Shown: piece after piece, positions 16,980 through 26,731 of the stretch
Numbering within the stretch: position 1 is the first letter of the stretch
How the letters are laid out: each line of letters starts with the position of its first letter
Source of the DNA: Yersinia nurmii
GTDB lineage: Bacteria > Pseudomonadota > Gammaproteobacteria > Enterobacterales > Enterobacteriaceae
Assembly: GCF_001112925.1 (NCBI RefSeq)
Contig: NZ_CPYD01000006.1
Span: 164,588 to 228,587 of the forward strand
Length of the DNA: 64,000 nt
Reading direction: 5' to 3'
Position numbers and translations under genes: made by a program
Notes under the pieces: generated by a model
The model's input: only the letters and a program-made list of their open reading frames with translations
What the model was told of the DNA's origin: nothing
Databases searched by the model: none

Positions 16980-19964
16980 ATGCTGGCGACGATCACGGAT
17001 TATAAACAACGCATTACGCTGATTCAGAACAGCGGAATTCAATTTTTGGATTTTGCCTTAACGCCCGCCGTGGATGCCGACTTGCCCCATGCCTTTGTGC
17101 GTAAAAGCGCCAATGGCCCATTATTGCGTTTGATGTTTAATCAGGAACGCGGCAAATACCTGTTACCGGTAGCGGGTTCTACGCCTGAAGTGGTGAAACC
17201 TGAATTCAGTTTCCCACTGGATCAGTCACTTAAGTTGCTGGAGAACATCTGGCTGCCTTTACCTTTCCTGCGTTTTAATCCGCCACGTAACTTTATCGGT
17301 GGCCCAGATAACTGGGCGCGGATGCAGATTTTAGCGTTGGACACTCCGGATCAGGACGGCAATACTCACCGCGTATGTCTGGCATTTGATACCAAGGTTT
17401 ATCCTGAAGGTCACGATAACGAATTCCTTGCGCCTACCGAGCATGATATTGATACCGGCACGCATTTTGCTCTAGCATATCAAAATGATGAATTAGGGGA
17501 ATTTCTCGATCTGACCTGGGTAGACGGCTGGTTACGGGAAACCTTTATTCAACAGGTTAGCCAGCAGGAGCAACGTACCGAGCGCGAGATTAAAGCCTCG
17601 CTGCGAGAATTCGAATATCAGGCGCACTATCTTAACCTGCTGGATATGTTAGGTAAGCAATTAGGTGTACCGGACATCAAAATGGCCACCGCCACGCTGC
17701 AAGAGCCCGCGGTGAACGTTGATCTGATTCTGGACGTGGGGAATTCCCACACTTGCGGCGTTCTGGTGGAAGATCACGGCGACGGAATCAACGGGTTGCA
17801 GCAGTCTTACGAACTACAGCTGCGGGATCTCAGTCAGCCACATTATTTGTATAACGAACTGTTTGAAAGCCGCGTCGAATTTTCCCAGGCAGCCTTCGGC
17901 AAACAGAATTTCTCGGTGGAAAGTGGTCGTGACGACGCCTTTATCTGGCCGTCGATCGCGCGCGTAGGTCGGGAAGCCAGCCGAATGGCGCTGCTGCGTC
18001 AGGGTACCGAAGGTGCAACCGGTATTTCCAGCCCGCGCCGCTACTTATGGGATGAAGAAAGTTTCACTCCCGGCTGGCGCTTTAGCCGTACCGCCACCAA
18101 ATCTCACGGAGAAGCGCCGGCGATCGCCCTGCCGTTGACCAATCTGATCAATGACGAAGGCCAGCCACTCTACGCTTTGCCGTTGGAAGAACGTTTGCCG
18201 GTATTTTCCCCTCATTATAGTCGCAGCGCCTTGATGACGTTCATGTTGTCGGAACTGTTGGCGCAGGCGTTAATGCAAATCAACAGCCCAGCGCAGCGGC
18301 AGAAAATGAACCATGCCAGCGCACCGCGCCAATTGCGCAATATTATTCTGACGCTGCCTTCGGCTATGCCGAAACCGGAGCGCGAAATATTCCGTCGCCG
18401 AATGCATGAAGCCATTGGGCTAATCTGGAAAGCGCTGGGCTGGCATCCGATGGACGATGATTTCACCTGTGCTGAAGATAAAGCCAAAAGCCACGTACCT
18501 GTGCCAGATGTTCACATGGAATGGGACGAAGCCACCTGCGGGCAGATGGTTTATCTGTATAACGAAACTCAGGTGAATTTCGGTGGCCGTACCGAAGCCT
18601 TCTTCGCCAGTATGGCGCGTCCGGATAAACCGCTCGCCGCAGATGAAACGGCAGGAAAAAGTCTGCGTATTGCCTCGATCGATATCGGCGGCGGCACGAC
18701 CGATCTGGCGATTACTCAATACGTTTTGGATGATGGCGTTGGCAGCAACGTAAAAATCACCCCACGCCTGCTGTTCCGAGAAGGATTTAAAGTCGCCGGC
18801 GACGATATTTTGCTGGATGTGATTCAGCTTTATGTATTGCCAGCGGTGCAGGCCGCGCTGAAAAAATCCGGAGTGCCTTCTCCTGATCTGTTGATGGCTA
18901 AATTATTTGGCAATGATGGTCGCGCCGATGGACAATCGACACTACGTCAACAAGTGACTTTGCAGCTATTTATGCCGTTGGGCCGCGCAATTTTACAGGC
19001 CTATGAAGGTTTCGACCCGTTAGACAGCAGCGCCGAGATCGACGCCAGCTTTGGCGAATTGCTGACTCAGGCTCCCACTGCGCGTGTGCTGGATTATTTG
19101 AATACCGAAGTGCAGCGTGAACTGCGCGCCGATGCTGAACCTTTTGATATTCTTCAGGTTGTGCTGATCGTTAAACTCAGCAAACTGCACGCCGAGTTTC
19201 TTTCCAACCGGATGAATTTGACCCAAAGCCTGCGTTCGCTGTGTGAAGTGGTTTCGCTATATGATTGCGACGTTTTGCTGCTGACTGGTCGCCCTTCCCG
19301 CTTCCCTGGTATCGCCGCGCTATTCCGCCATTTACAGCCTCTGCCAACTAACCGGATTTTGTCGCTGGATGGTTATCACACCAGTGAATGGTATCCGTTT
19401 AACAAATTGGGTCGCATTGATAATCCCAAATCCACCGCCGCCGTCGGTGCCATGCTGTGCCTGCTGGCGCTGGATCTGCGTCTGCCGGGCTTCTATTTTA
19501 AAGCCGGTGATTTTCAGCCTTATTCCACCGTGCGTTATCTCGGTATGCTGGACAGCAATCACACCCTAAGTACGGATAATCTGTATTACAGCGATATCGA
19601 TTTGGATTTGCCGTCCTACCAGTTACCAGCGAAAGGCAGTTTCCCAGTGCGCGGCGCACTGTGTCTGGGGTTCCGTCAGTTGGATAATGAACGCTGGCCC
19701 GCATCTCCACTCTATACTCTGTCGATAACTGATACAGAATTAGCGAGAAAAGTGGCTGGCGACGGAGATCTGCGGGTAAGGTTAACCTTGGTGAAAGGTG
19801 TACAGGATAACAGCCCGGAACGCTTCGACATTGCCGAAGCGTTACTTGGAGATGGTAGCCGCGTGCCGCTGCAACATTTACGACTGAAATTGAATACTCT
19901 GGCCGGTAATGGCACCGGTGAGACGCATTACTGGATCGACAGTGGGAGCGTATTTAAAAAATGA
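16980..19964 (+). CDS. srfB: SrfB, actin/Hsp70-fold ATPase-like protein
   Basis: A 994-residue protein. Two phosphate-binding-like motifs of the actin/Hsp70/sugar-kinase superfamily are visible: DVGNSHTCGVL at residue 252 and DIGGGTTDLAI at residue 568. Between and beyond these are LLTGRPSRFPGIAAL (about 763, adenosine-site type) and a beta-rich C-terminal region. It probably binds or hydrolyses ATP in the cytosol and works with SrfA and SrfC. The ends are tight: 5 bases after srfA, and ATGA overlap with srfC (19961-19964), implying translational coupling. Confidence 0.85.
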   Translation: MLATITDYKQRITLIQNSGIQFLDFALTPAVDADLPHAFVRKSANGPLLRLMFNQERGKYLLPVAGSTPEVVKPEFSFPLDQSLKLLENIWLPLPFLRFNPPRNFIGGPDNWARMQILALDTPDQDGNTHRVCLAFDTKVYPEGHDNEFLAPTEHDIDTGTHFALAYQNDELGEFLDLTWVDGWLRETFIQQVSQQEQRTEREIKASLREFEYQAHYLNLLDMLGKQLGVPDIKMATATLQEPAVNVDLILDVGNSHTCGVLVEDHGDGINGLQQSYELQLRDLSQPHYLYNELFESRVEFSQAAFGKQNFSVESGRDDAFIWPSIARVGREASRMALLRQGTEGATGISSPRRYLWDEESFTPGWRFSRTATKSHGEAPAIALPLTNLINDEGQPLYALPLEERLPVFSPHYSRSALMTFMLSELLAQALMQINSPAQRQKMNHASAPRQLRNIILTLPSAMPKPEREIFRRRMHEAIGLIWKALGWHPMDDDFTCAEDKAKSHVPVPDVHMEWDEATCGQMVYLYNETQVNFGGRTEAFFASMARPDKPLAADETAGKSLRIASIDIGGGTTDLAITQYVLDDGVGSNVKITPRLLFREGFKVAGDDILLDVIQLYVLPAVQAALKKSGVPSPDLLMAKLFGNDGRADGQSTLRQQVTLQLFMPLGRAILQAYEGFDPLDSSAEIDASFGELLTQAPTARVLDYLNTEVQRELRADAEPFDILQVVLIVKLSKLHAEFLSNRMNLTQSLRSLCEVVSLYDCDVLLLTGRPSRFPGIAALFRHLQPLPTNRILSLDGYHTSEWYPFNKLGRIDNPKSTAAVGAMLCLLALDLRLPGFYFKAGDFQPYSTVRYLGMLDSNHTLSTDNLYYSDIDLDLPSYQLPAKGSFPVRGALCLGFRQLDNERWPASPLYTLSITDTELARKVAGDGDLRVRLTLVKGVQDNSPERFDIAEALLGDGSRVPLQHLRLKLNTLAGNGTGETHYWIDSGSVFKK

Positions 19965-22411
19965 AATCTTTAACACCCGAACAGCTGTCGGCCACGCTTA
20001 CCTATCAGTTACAGGCGGTTGTGCAAGGCATTGACCACAGTTTTGGCTGGATTGAAAACTGTCGCCAGCAGGCCCCACGCTTGGATACCGAAGCTGAGCG
20101 GCTAAAAATCAAACTGCGCCGCCATCGGAGTGAGGCTCAGCGTTTGTCAGTTGTTTCTTCCAAAGCAATGACCATCGGTTTTTTTGGTCAGTCTCAGCAG
20201 GGAAAATCGGCGTTGATTACCGCGCTGACTACGAACGGCGACAATAAGCTGGAAACCCGCTTAGGAGATAAAACCTATGATTATCTAATGCATATCAATC
20301 CGGATAATCAGGCTACCGCATTGGCAACCCGCTTCACCCGCCAGAATGAGCCAGAAGAACACGCTTATCCGGTACAGCTCTCTTTGCTCAATGAAACCGA
20401 TTTAGCCAAGATGACGGCCAACATCTTCCTGCATGATTTCTTACAGGAAAAGGCACTATACCAGCCAGATGCCCACTATATCGCCGAACATCTCAACTTA
20501 TTGGCGATGCACCGCCAAAGTCAGGCAGTGAGTGGTATCACGGAAGATGATGTGGTTACGCTGTGGGATTATCTGCTGCGTCAGGATAAAAACAGCCAGT
20601 CCCTGCTGAATACTCATTTCTGGCCTACGGCTATCGAACTGGCTCCCTGCCTGAGTGTAGACGATCGCGCACGTTTGTTCTCGCTGTTATGGGGAGAAAT
20701 CCCTGCTTTAACAACAGCTTATAATCACTTCGCGCAGACTTTACAGCATCTTAACGGCGCCACTGCGGTATTGGCACCTTTGAGCGTATTAGTTGATGAC
20801 CTACAGTTACCGGCTAACAGCCTGATGAATATGACCACGTTGGCCAACCTGAATACGCCGTCGGATATTTCGGTTCAGGTTAAACCGCTATGTCAGGGTG
20901 AAAAACAACGTGAAGTGACGTTGTCACTATCCGAGCTCACGCTACTGAGCGCCGAGCTATGTATCCCGCTACACTCTACCCCGCGTGATCCGGCTTTTGC
21001 CTCCGTGGATATGCTAGACCTGCCCAATTGGGGAGCTCAGCTTGATACGCCGATGTTAAGTGAATCTGAAAATTTGCAGCGTTACCCGTTAGCACAGAAT
21101 TTTTTGCGCGCCAAATGTGAATATTTACTCGATCGCTATACCGACCATCAAGCTATTAACCTATTGATGTTATGCAGTGCCGCAGGCCAACGTTCTGAGG
21201 TAAAGAAAGTCGCCAAGGCATTGGATTACTGGGTAAAACAGACTCAAGGGGAAAATGCACAGGTACGTGCACGTCGTCATCCAGGGCTAATTTGGGCGCT
21301 CACTCCCTTCGATCAACGTGTCACTCATGGCCAACATTATGATGAAGCGGTACAGCGGCAGGTTGGCAATCCCGGTGATAGCTGGGGCTCGGTGCAAGCG
21401 CTGGATGAACGCGGTACCGAACGAATGGCAACCTATTTAATCGGAGAAATCGCCCGAAATATTAAAGGCGAACGCCTGACGGAGCAACTGCATGAACTGC
21501 AGCGGGAGCTACAGGATAATCTGCTTGGCCACTGGTATCACTCCGAAGGTGTCAGCGATCCGCAGAAAAGAAAGCGCATCGCCGAAACCTTGATTAAAAC
21601 CCTACAAACTCGTACCGGCGTTCACGGCGAACTGTTGGAGCGTTTATTACCTGCCAGAGAGGAGCTGCTGCGGTTATTCCTACAACAATCTCAGGGAGTG
21701 ACTAGACAACCGAGAGCCGCTCAAAGGTTAGTTCAAACCAGCAACGAACCCTTCAGTGTAGGAATTGAAATCGATTTGTTTAGCGAGTTACAGGAAAATG
21801 TCGACACAAACCTCGACGTTTCTCCATCCATCACGACAAATAACGATGCCAGCTATGCCAGAGATGTACACCGTTACTGGATCAACCATCTGCGTAGTTT
21901 GCCAGAAAATGGCCCGTTAGTCGCCCTGCTGGGCGTGAGCAAACCGACTATTGAAATGCTGATGGAAGAACTGATCACCGCCAGTATTCGTCTGGATATG
22001 GAAGGTGCTCTACAGCGTAAACTGACCAATCACGAACAGCCAGGTACACCGTGGGAACCGTTGGCAGATCAACAGGTTTCGCGTGCATTAACGGTACTGG
22101 GTGATTTTGTCGCTTGGCTGGGCTTCCTGCAAATTGAACCGGCGCAGCGGCCTGACAGCCGGATTAATCGTGGCCATAAGATTTTTGCTCAGCCAGAAAA
22201 ACCGGAAGCAAACTGGGGCACATCCCAACGTTTGACTCGTTTGGCTCTAACGCCAACCAATACCACAGCGTTTTATATTTATGACTGGCTGGTGGGACTC
22301 AATGAACTGATTATGCAAAACCTCGGTTACTCAGCCGGAAAAGAATTGAGCGTGGCGCAGCGCGATCGCTTGGGCGCGATATTGCAGTTGATTAAACCTA
22401 TGGCACTGTAG
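19961..22411 (+). CDS. srfC: SrfC, dynamin-like/P-loop NTPase
   Basis: The 816-residue protein starts with a predicted helical segment, then a Walker A loop GQSQQGKSALI (G76-S83). The residues DMLDLPNWGAQ (about 352) look like the switch/G3 region of a large GTPase, and long helical stretches follow. This fits a putative dynamin-like or ATP/GTP-binding virulence protein, the usual annotation for SrfC. With SrfB (actin-like fold) and membrane-bound SrfA it could form a nucleotide-driven envelope complex, which is an inference. Last gene of the operon, ending before a strong inverted repeat. Confidence 0.83.
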   Translation: MKSLTPEQLSATLTYQLQAVVQGIDHSFGWIENCRQQAPRLDTEAERLKIKLRRHRSEAQRLSVVSSKAMTIGFFGQSQQGKSALITALTTNGDNKLETRLGDKTYDYLMHINPDNQATALATRFTRQNEPEEHAYPVQLSLLNETDLAKMTANIFLHDFLQEKALYQPDAHYIAEHLNLLAMHRQSQAVSGITEDDVVTLWDYLLRQDKNSQSLLNTHFWPTAIELAPCLSVDDRARLFSLLWGEIPALTTAYNHFAQTLQHLNGATAVLAPLSVLVDDLQLPANSLMNMTTLANLNTPSDISVQVKPLCQGEKQREVTLSLSELTLLSAELCIPLHSTPRDPAFASVDMLDLPNWGAQLDTPMLSESENLQRYPLAQNFLRAKCEYLLDRYTDHQAINLLMLCSAAGQRSEVKKVAKALDYWVKQTQGENAQVRARRHPGLIWALTPFDQRVTHGQHYDEAVQRQVGNPGDSWGSVQALDERGTERMATYLIGEIARNIKGERLTEQLHELQRELQDNLLGHWYHSEGVSDPQKRKRIAETLIKTLQTRTGVHGELLERLLPAREELLRLFLQQSQGVTRQPRAAQRLVQTSNEPFSVGIEIDLFSELQENVDTNLDVSPSITTNNDASYARDVHRYWINHLRSLPENGPLVALLGVSKPTIEMLMEELITASIRLDMEGALQRKLTNHEQPGTPWEPLADQQVSRALTVLGDFVAWLGFLQIEPAQRPDSRINRGHKIFAQPEKPEANWGTSQRLTRLALTPTNTTAFYIYDWLVGLNELIMQNLGYSAGKELSVAQRDRLGAILQLIKPMAL

Positions 22412-22471
22412 CCAGAAAGCTACACTTCCTGGTTATAAAGCGTCCGGTTATTTTCGTCTGTGCTTTCATCC

Positions 22472-22511
22472 TTCCGCCTGTGGCCCCGAATATCAGTGGC
22501 CGCAGGCGGAA
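22472..22511. terminator. Hairpin at the end of srfABC
   Basis: Stem of 14 bp with one mismatch (TTCCGCCTGTGGCC against GGCCGCAGGCGGAA) and a 12-nt loop, placed between the convergent srfC and alpha/beta-hydrolase genes. There is no T-run. Confidence 0.55.
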
Positions 22512-22558
22512 TGTCTGTAATCAAACGCCAACAGCGATATTTTTAAACCTCAGGTTTT

Positions 22559-23128
22559 TTATCTCGCTGAATGCTGTTTTTTAATCAGCTTAAAACCTGA
22601 CAGACTTTCCAGCATATTTTCAATCTCTGGCCATTCCCCGTAGCCCGCCGCCGTATGAAAATGGCCACCGCCTGATTTTATCACCCTCTCACTGCCCCAC
22701 TGACTGGCAAGCTGCTGCGCGCGATCCAGCGAGAGATATTCATCATTGTCACTGCAAATCAGCGTACTGGGAAACGGCAAAGGTTTTGACGGAATGGGAC
22801 GTTGAACCTGAATAGCCGCCGGTGCCGTAGTGGCATCTACATCGGCTGGCGCGACCAATAATGCGCCAATCACTTTACCGGACGAGTAACACTCTGCCCA
22901 TTGAGTCACGGTAATGGCACCGCAACTGTGGCCTACCAGAAAAATATTACCAGGAATACCTTCTATAGAGCGAGCCAGCCTCTCCCGCCACGCGTCACGA
23001 TCCGGATTATCCCAATCTTTTTGTTCAACTCGCACCGCGTTGATATATTTACGTTCGATAAATGACTGCCAGTGCTCGGGGCCTGAATTGGTATAACCGG
23101 GAACCAGCATAAAGGTACATTGAATCAT
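22559..23128 (-). CDS. RBBP9/YdeN-family alpha/beta hydrolase
   Basis: A small serine hydrolase of 189 residues. The start VPGYTNSGPEHWQSF matches the family, the nucleophile elbow is VGHSCGAI, the acid is in CSDNDEYLSLDRA, and the histidine is in GGGHFHTAAGYGEWP. All three triad residues are present, so it should be an active cytosolic esterase or amidase. The family is common in enterics and poorly characterised. It probably stands alone, as the next gene upstream on the strand ends elsewhere. Confidence 0.83.
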   Translation of the reverse strand: MIQCTFMLVPGYTNSGPEHWQSFIERKYINAVRVEQKDWDNPDRDAWRERLARSIEGIPGNIFLVGHSCGAITVTQWAECYSSGKVIGALLVAPADVDATTAPAAIQVQRPIPSKPLPFPSTLICSDNDEYLSLDRAQQLASQWGSERVIKSGGGHFHTAAGYGEWPEIENMLESLSGFKLIKKQHSAR

Positions 23129-23171
23129 GGGATGTCCTGCAATCAGAAATAAAACAGACGTTGAGTCTCGA

Positions 23172-23762
23172 TTATAATGGAACCGTTTTTAGCAACGGCG
23201 AGTTCAGCATCGCTACCGGGGAAATAACCGGTGCGTCCAGCGGCACATTTTTGCCGTAGCGCTCTTTGATTTTTTGCTGCACTGCGGGTGCGGTGAGATT
23301 AAACTCTCTCACCTTTTGCAATTGACCAATTTCAAGCCCGGTGGCGCGTTGATACATTTTCCACACCAGTTCGGAGCAATACATCCGTTCATTAGACCAA
23401 TCAAAAGTCAGATCGTAAGGCTTGTTTTGGAAGGCTTTTCCTTGCGCATGCAGTTGCCTGATCTGCGCAGCGGTCAATGGCGTCTTTAGCCGTTTTACCC
23501 GATACTGCCCGCGGGCACCGCGTTTGATCCAGCGATCCAGCGGCGTATATCGCACCGTGGCAACCGCTTCATAGACATAGGGTTTTCCCTGCTTAAACAA
23601 CACTATTCCCATATGGCTATAGCGAGAACCGGTCGCAAACTGAATAGCCTGACTTTGGGATGAAGTCGATGAATGGAAAATAATGTCGCCTTCCTGCGGC
23701 TGATAGGCAAAAGCCAGCGCGCTGAAAAAACAGCCTAATAGGACAAACGCCAACTTTATCAT
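23172..23762 (-). CDS. YiiX-like periplasmic permuted papain-fold amidase
   Basis: The 196-residue protein has a signal peptide (MIKLAFVLLGCFFSALAFA) and then PQEGDIIFHSSTSSQSQAIQ. It follows E. coli YiiX along most of its length, including the GSRYSHMGIVLF histidine and the MYCSELVWKMYQ cysteine, the two catalytic residues of this circularly permuted NlpC/P60 group. The YGKNVPL block near the C-terminus is also shared. It likely cleaves an amide bond in lipids or cell-wall peptides in the periplasm; the natural substrate is not known. Single gene on the minus strand. Confidence 0.85.
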   Translation of the reverse strand: MIKLAFVLLGCFFSALAFAYQPQEGDIIFHSSTSSQSQAIQFATGSRYSHMGIVLFKQGKPYVYEAVATVRYTPLDRWIKRGARGQYRVKRLKTPLTAAQIRQLHAQGKAFQNKPYDLTFDWSNERMYCSELVWKMYQRATGLEIGQLQKVREFNLTAPAVQQKIKERYGKNVPLDAPVISPVAMLNSPLLKTVPL

Positions 23763-23920
23763 CGAGATATATCCCTATCAATTCGCTATTAATCACGGCT
23801 GACATCCTAACATCCTTCCGTGGCGGATATATCCATGAATTTCTGACAACAAAACAGGGACTGACGTTTTTACACATCAGTCCCTCGCACAGCCATAAGT
23901 TTAAGGCTAGCCAGCGTTAA

Positions 23921-25348
23921 TTATGCCGCCGCCGAAGTGTCACTCACTAATTGCTGTAGCTGCGACCATAATGCCTTTACATGGCGGCGCTCAGTACCCA
24001 AAGTGCCAATGGAAATTCTGACCATCCAACGCCCTCCTAACGTCGCCGTAGTTACATAAGCATTGCCCGACTGATTCAGGGTTTCCGCCCAGGAACGGGT
24101 GTAGATATCCAGCGCTTCTCCTTGTAAACCGTCAGGCTCATGCCGCACACACAGCGTTTGCAAATTCAGCGGAGCCACAAGTTTCCAATCCTCATGTTCC
24201 GCCATTTGTTCTGCCAACCAGCGCGCATTATCTATATCGCGACGCAACCGCGCCTGCAGCCCTTCAACGCCCTGTTCACGGATTAAAAACCACAGCTTGA
24301 GCGCGCGGAAACGGCGTCCCAGCGGAATCCCCCAGTCACGATAATTACGTACCTGACCGTCAGCCGTCGATTGTAAGAAGCTCGGATTGGTACTCATGAT
24401 ACGTATCAAATGCTCTGAATCACGGACACAATAAACCGAACAATCAAAGGCAGCCCCGAGCCATTTATGCGGGTTCAGCACCACCGAATCGGCTTTTTCG
24501 ATCCCATGCCATAAGTGGCGAAATTCCGGCAAAATCATCGCAGAACCCGCCATTGCCGAATCGACATGCATCCACAGTCCGTACTTTTGGCTTATATCAC
24601 CGATAGCATCCAGCGGGTCCATCGCCGTGGCCGCCGTGGTTCCCGTGGTGGCAATCACGATACAAGGCCGATTTCCGTCGGTCAGATCCTGCTGTATCGC
24701 TTTTTCCAGTGCGCGGGGAGACAAGGCGTTGTGCTCATCCGTAGCGACTAACCGGATGTTATTTAAGCCAAATCCCGCCAGCATCGCCGCTTTGTTCACG
24801 CCGCTATGGGCTTCCTGCGAGGTATACACAATCAGCGGCGCGTCGCTATTTTGCATGCCGTCCTGCATCAACGCGTAGTCGGAAGTCCGTTCCCGTGCGC
24901 TGATTAATGCCACCAATGTTGCAGTCGATGCGGAATCCTGAATGACGCCGCTCCAGGCATCACTAAGACCAATCATTTTTAGCAGCCAGTTGGTCGTGAC
25001 TTCCTCAATCTCCGTCAGCGCCGGACTGGATTGCCAGGACAGGCCAATTACGCCCAACCCGGTACTCAGGCAATCACCTAATACCGATGACAGCTCGACG
25101 TTGGAGGGGAAATAACCGAAAAAGTGAGGATGCTGCCAATGTAATAAACCGGGCATCACTAGCGTTTCCACATCCGCCATAATGTGTTCAAAAGATTCGC
25201 CTTTCTCTGGCGCTGTCATTGGCAAGCTGGCTTTAATCTCACCTGGCATCGTATTAGGATGCACCGGCCGCTGCTCAATATTCTGGCGATAATCAGCAAT
25301 TAAATCGATCATGGCGTGACCATGCCGACGAAACTCATCAGGAGTCAT
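23921..25348 (-). CDS. Group II pyridoxal-phosphate aromatic-type amino acid decarboxylase
   Basis: The 475-residue enzyme is of the DOPA/tryptophan/tyrosine decarboxylase class. Motifs present are HPHFFGYFPSN (substrate site), QEAHSGVNKA (ring-stacking H181), MHVDSAMAGSA (D263 binds the PLP nitrogen) and NPHKWLGAAFDCSVY (Schiff-base K295). It should convert an L-amino acid, most likely aromatic, to the amine with loss of CO2. It lies directly downstream of a 2-oxoglutarate oxygenase gene (35 bases between) on the same strand, so an oxidised amino acid may be its substrate. AAAAGGAAAAAG precedes the start region; ATG 25348. Confidence 0.85.
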   Translation of the reverse strand: MTPDEFRRHGHAMIDLIADYRQNIEQRPVHPNTMPGEIKASLPMTAPEKGESFEHIMADVETLVMPGLLHWQHPHFFGYFPSNVELSSVLGDCLSTGLGVIGLSWQSSPALTEIEEVTTNWLLKMIGLSDAWSGVIQDSASTATLVALISARERTSDYALMQDGMQNSDAPLIVYTSQEAHSGVNKAAMLAGFGLNNIRLVATDEHNALSPRALEKAIQQDLTDGNRPCIVIATTGTTAATAMDPLDAIGDISQKYGLWMHVDSAMAGSAMILPEFRHLWHGIEKADSVVLNPHKWLGAAFDCSVYCVRDSEHLIRIMSTNPSFLQSTADGQVRNYRDWGIPLGRRFRALKLWFLIREQGVEGLQARLRRDIDNARWLAEQMAEHEDWKLVAPLNLQTLCVRHEPDGLQGEALDIYTRSWAETLNQSGNAYVTTATLGGRWMVRISIGTLGTERRHVKALWSQLQQLVSDTSAAA

Positions 25349-25383
25349 AATTTATTATCCGAAAAGGAAAAAGTGAATACTGC

Positions 25384-26235
25384 TTAACACCAGAAATAGA
25401 ATGGCTCATTGGTGTTATAGCCGATAAATGACTGCATGCTGATGCGTTTTCCCGAATCAAAGCCGCAAATAGCATGTGGTCGACGCGTATTAATAATCAC
25501 CAGCTCATTCTTTTGCGGCTGAATTCGCAGCGGGAATTGCAGACGTTCCTCAGGCAATTGATCGCCCTCAAACAGTTCAACCTCATCAAATGAAAACGCC
25601 TCAGTATCCCATACCATTAATTCACCGCCGGACGGTGGCGTTTCAATATAAATATTGGCGCTAAACTGATGTTCTAATTCGGCTACGGAGAGTGGTAGGC
25701 AATCCACGTGAGGAACCGTTTCGGATAGATGAGCCGTTTCCGGGAACATGGCGCGAATAATCCCAGCAAACATCGGTTTTCCCTCAAAAGATGCGGTAAC
25801 CGCTCCGTCTGGCCAATGTTGTTGGAAATGGTCGATCAATGCCTGCACCGGTGGTTTTGCCGGCGCGCAAATATTATCGATCAGTTCACGCATCTGTGCC
25901 GCATCGGCATAATATTTCTCTTTAGCACCGTCGCCATCAGGCTTACCGTAGGTCATATTGAACGGTGTCCCCCAGCGATGCACGCCGTAGAAATTCTGCA
26001 CAACCTGACCATCCTCATAGGTTTCATGAGTGTATTGGTGCAGTTTCGCCGTTTGATCAATGTAATCATTCAGCGATGAGGCGGTCTCTTCCGTGCAATA
26101 GTCAGGAATTCTTATGGCAAGAATTTCGCCACTGATTAACTTCTCCAGACTGCGCTGATCAAGTTGTTTTAAGGTCACAATTTTAGATTGGTTGGCCGTA
26201 GTGGTCTGGTTGGTGGTGTTTTGTAGGCTAGACAT
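25384..26235 (-). CDS. Fe(II)/2-oxoglutarate-dependent oxygenase
   Basis: The 283-residue protein carries the facial triad H176-V-D178 (in VPHVDCLP) and H254 (in RRPHAICGF), with a 2-oxoglutarate-binding arginine 10 residues later (R264 in SGKRISMQSF). The aspartate is retained, so it is a hydroxylase-type enzyme rather than a halogenase. A serine/threonine/glutamine-rich N-terminus (first 18 residues) is probably disordered. First gene of a two-gene unit with the decarboxylase. Small-molecule or amino acid hydroxylation is the likely role; no substrate can be read from the sequence. Confidence 0.8.
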   Translation of the reverse strand: MSSLQNTTNQTTTANQSKIVTLKQLDQRSLEKLISGEILAIRIPDYCTEETASSLNDYIDQTAKLHQYTHETYEDGQVVQNFYGVHRWGTPFNMTYGKPDGDGAKEKYYADAAQMRELIDNICAPAKPPVQALIDHFQQHWPDGAVTASFEGKPMFAGIIRAMFPETAHLSETVPHVDCLPLSVAELEHQFSANIYIETPPSGGELMVWDTEAFSFDEVELFEGDQLPEERLQFPLRIQPQKNELVIINTRRPHAICGFDSGKRISMQSFIGYNTNEPFYFWC

Positions 26236-26660
26236 GATGATGATACTACTCCGTTAGTTTGATCTCACTCATCAAAACCTTTAAATACAAAGGCTTATAT
26301 TATCATCACTGCATTTTTGAGAGGGTGTGCCAACCTGAGGCAATGGCTTCATTCAGCGTTCCCTCGCTAATAACCAAAGATGATAATAGTTATCTTTACC
26401 AATAAATAATCGCCTGTATATAACAAAATAAATTTATTTTATGAATATTTTGATTTTTTTCATATAAAGCTATTTGTCTATAGTCCTGACCTGATAAAAA
26501 ACCACCAAATACTGGTTATTTATCCACCAAGAGGCCCATTTGAGAGAAAAATTGGGGGGGTGTAAAACAGATGTTGAATGAGGTGGTTAAGAATAAAATC
26601 TATTAATTTCAATGATAAAGTGATTTTAAATATGTTATTAGCGAATGGCTTGATAATGAG
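26236..26660. other. AT-rich promoter region of the oxygenase-decarboxylase unit
   Basis: No open frames of note. Very AT-rich between 26380 and 26480, typical of an H-NS-bound promoter (inference). Confidence 0.4.
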
Positions 26661-26700
26661 ATAGGGTGAACCTTGCCAAAATTGGCAAGGTTCACCCTAT
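26661..26700. terminator. 19-bp perfect inverted repeat downstream of yjjG
   Basis: Arms 26661-26679 and 26682-26700 match perfectly with only AA between, and the plus strand continues TTATTCTGCTGTTGTTT. It lies 31 bp after the yjjG stop. A hairpin with a two-base loop, or a protein-binding palindrome. Confidence 0.6.
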
Positions 26701-26731
26701 TTATTCTGCTGTTGTTTACAGGTTAAAGATT

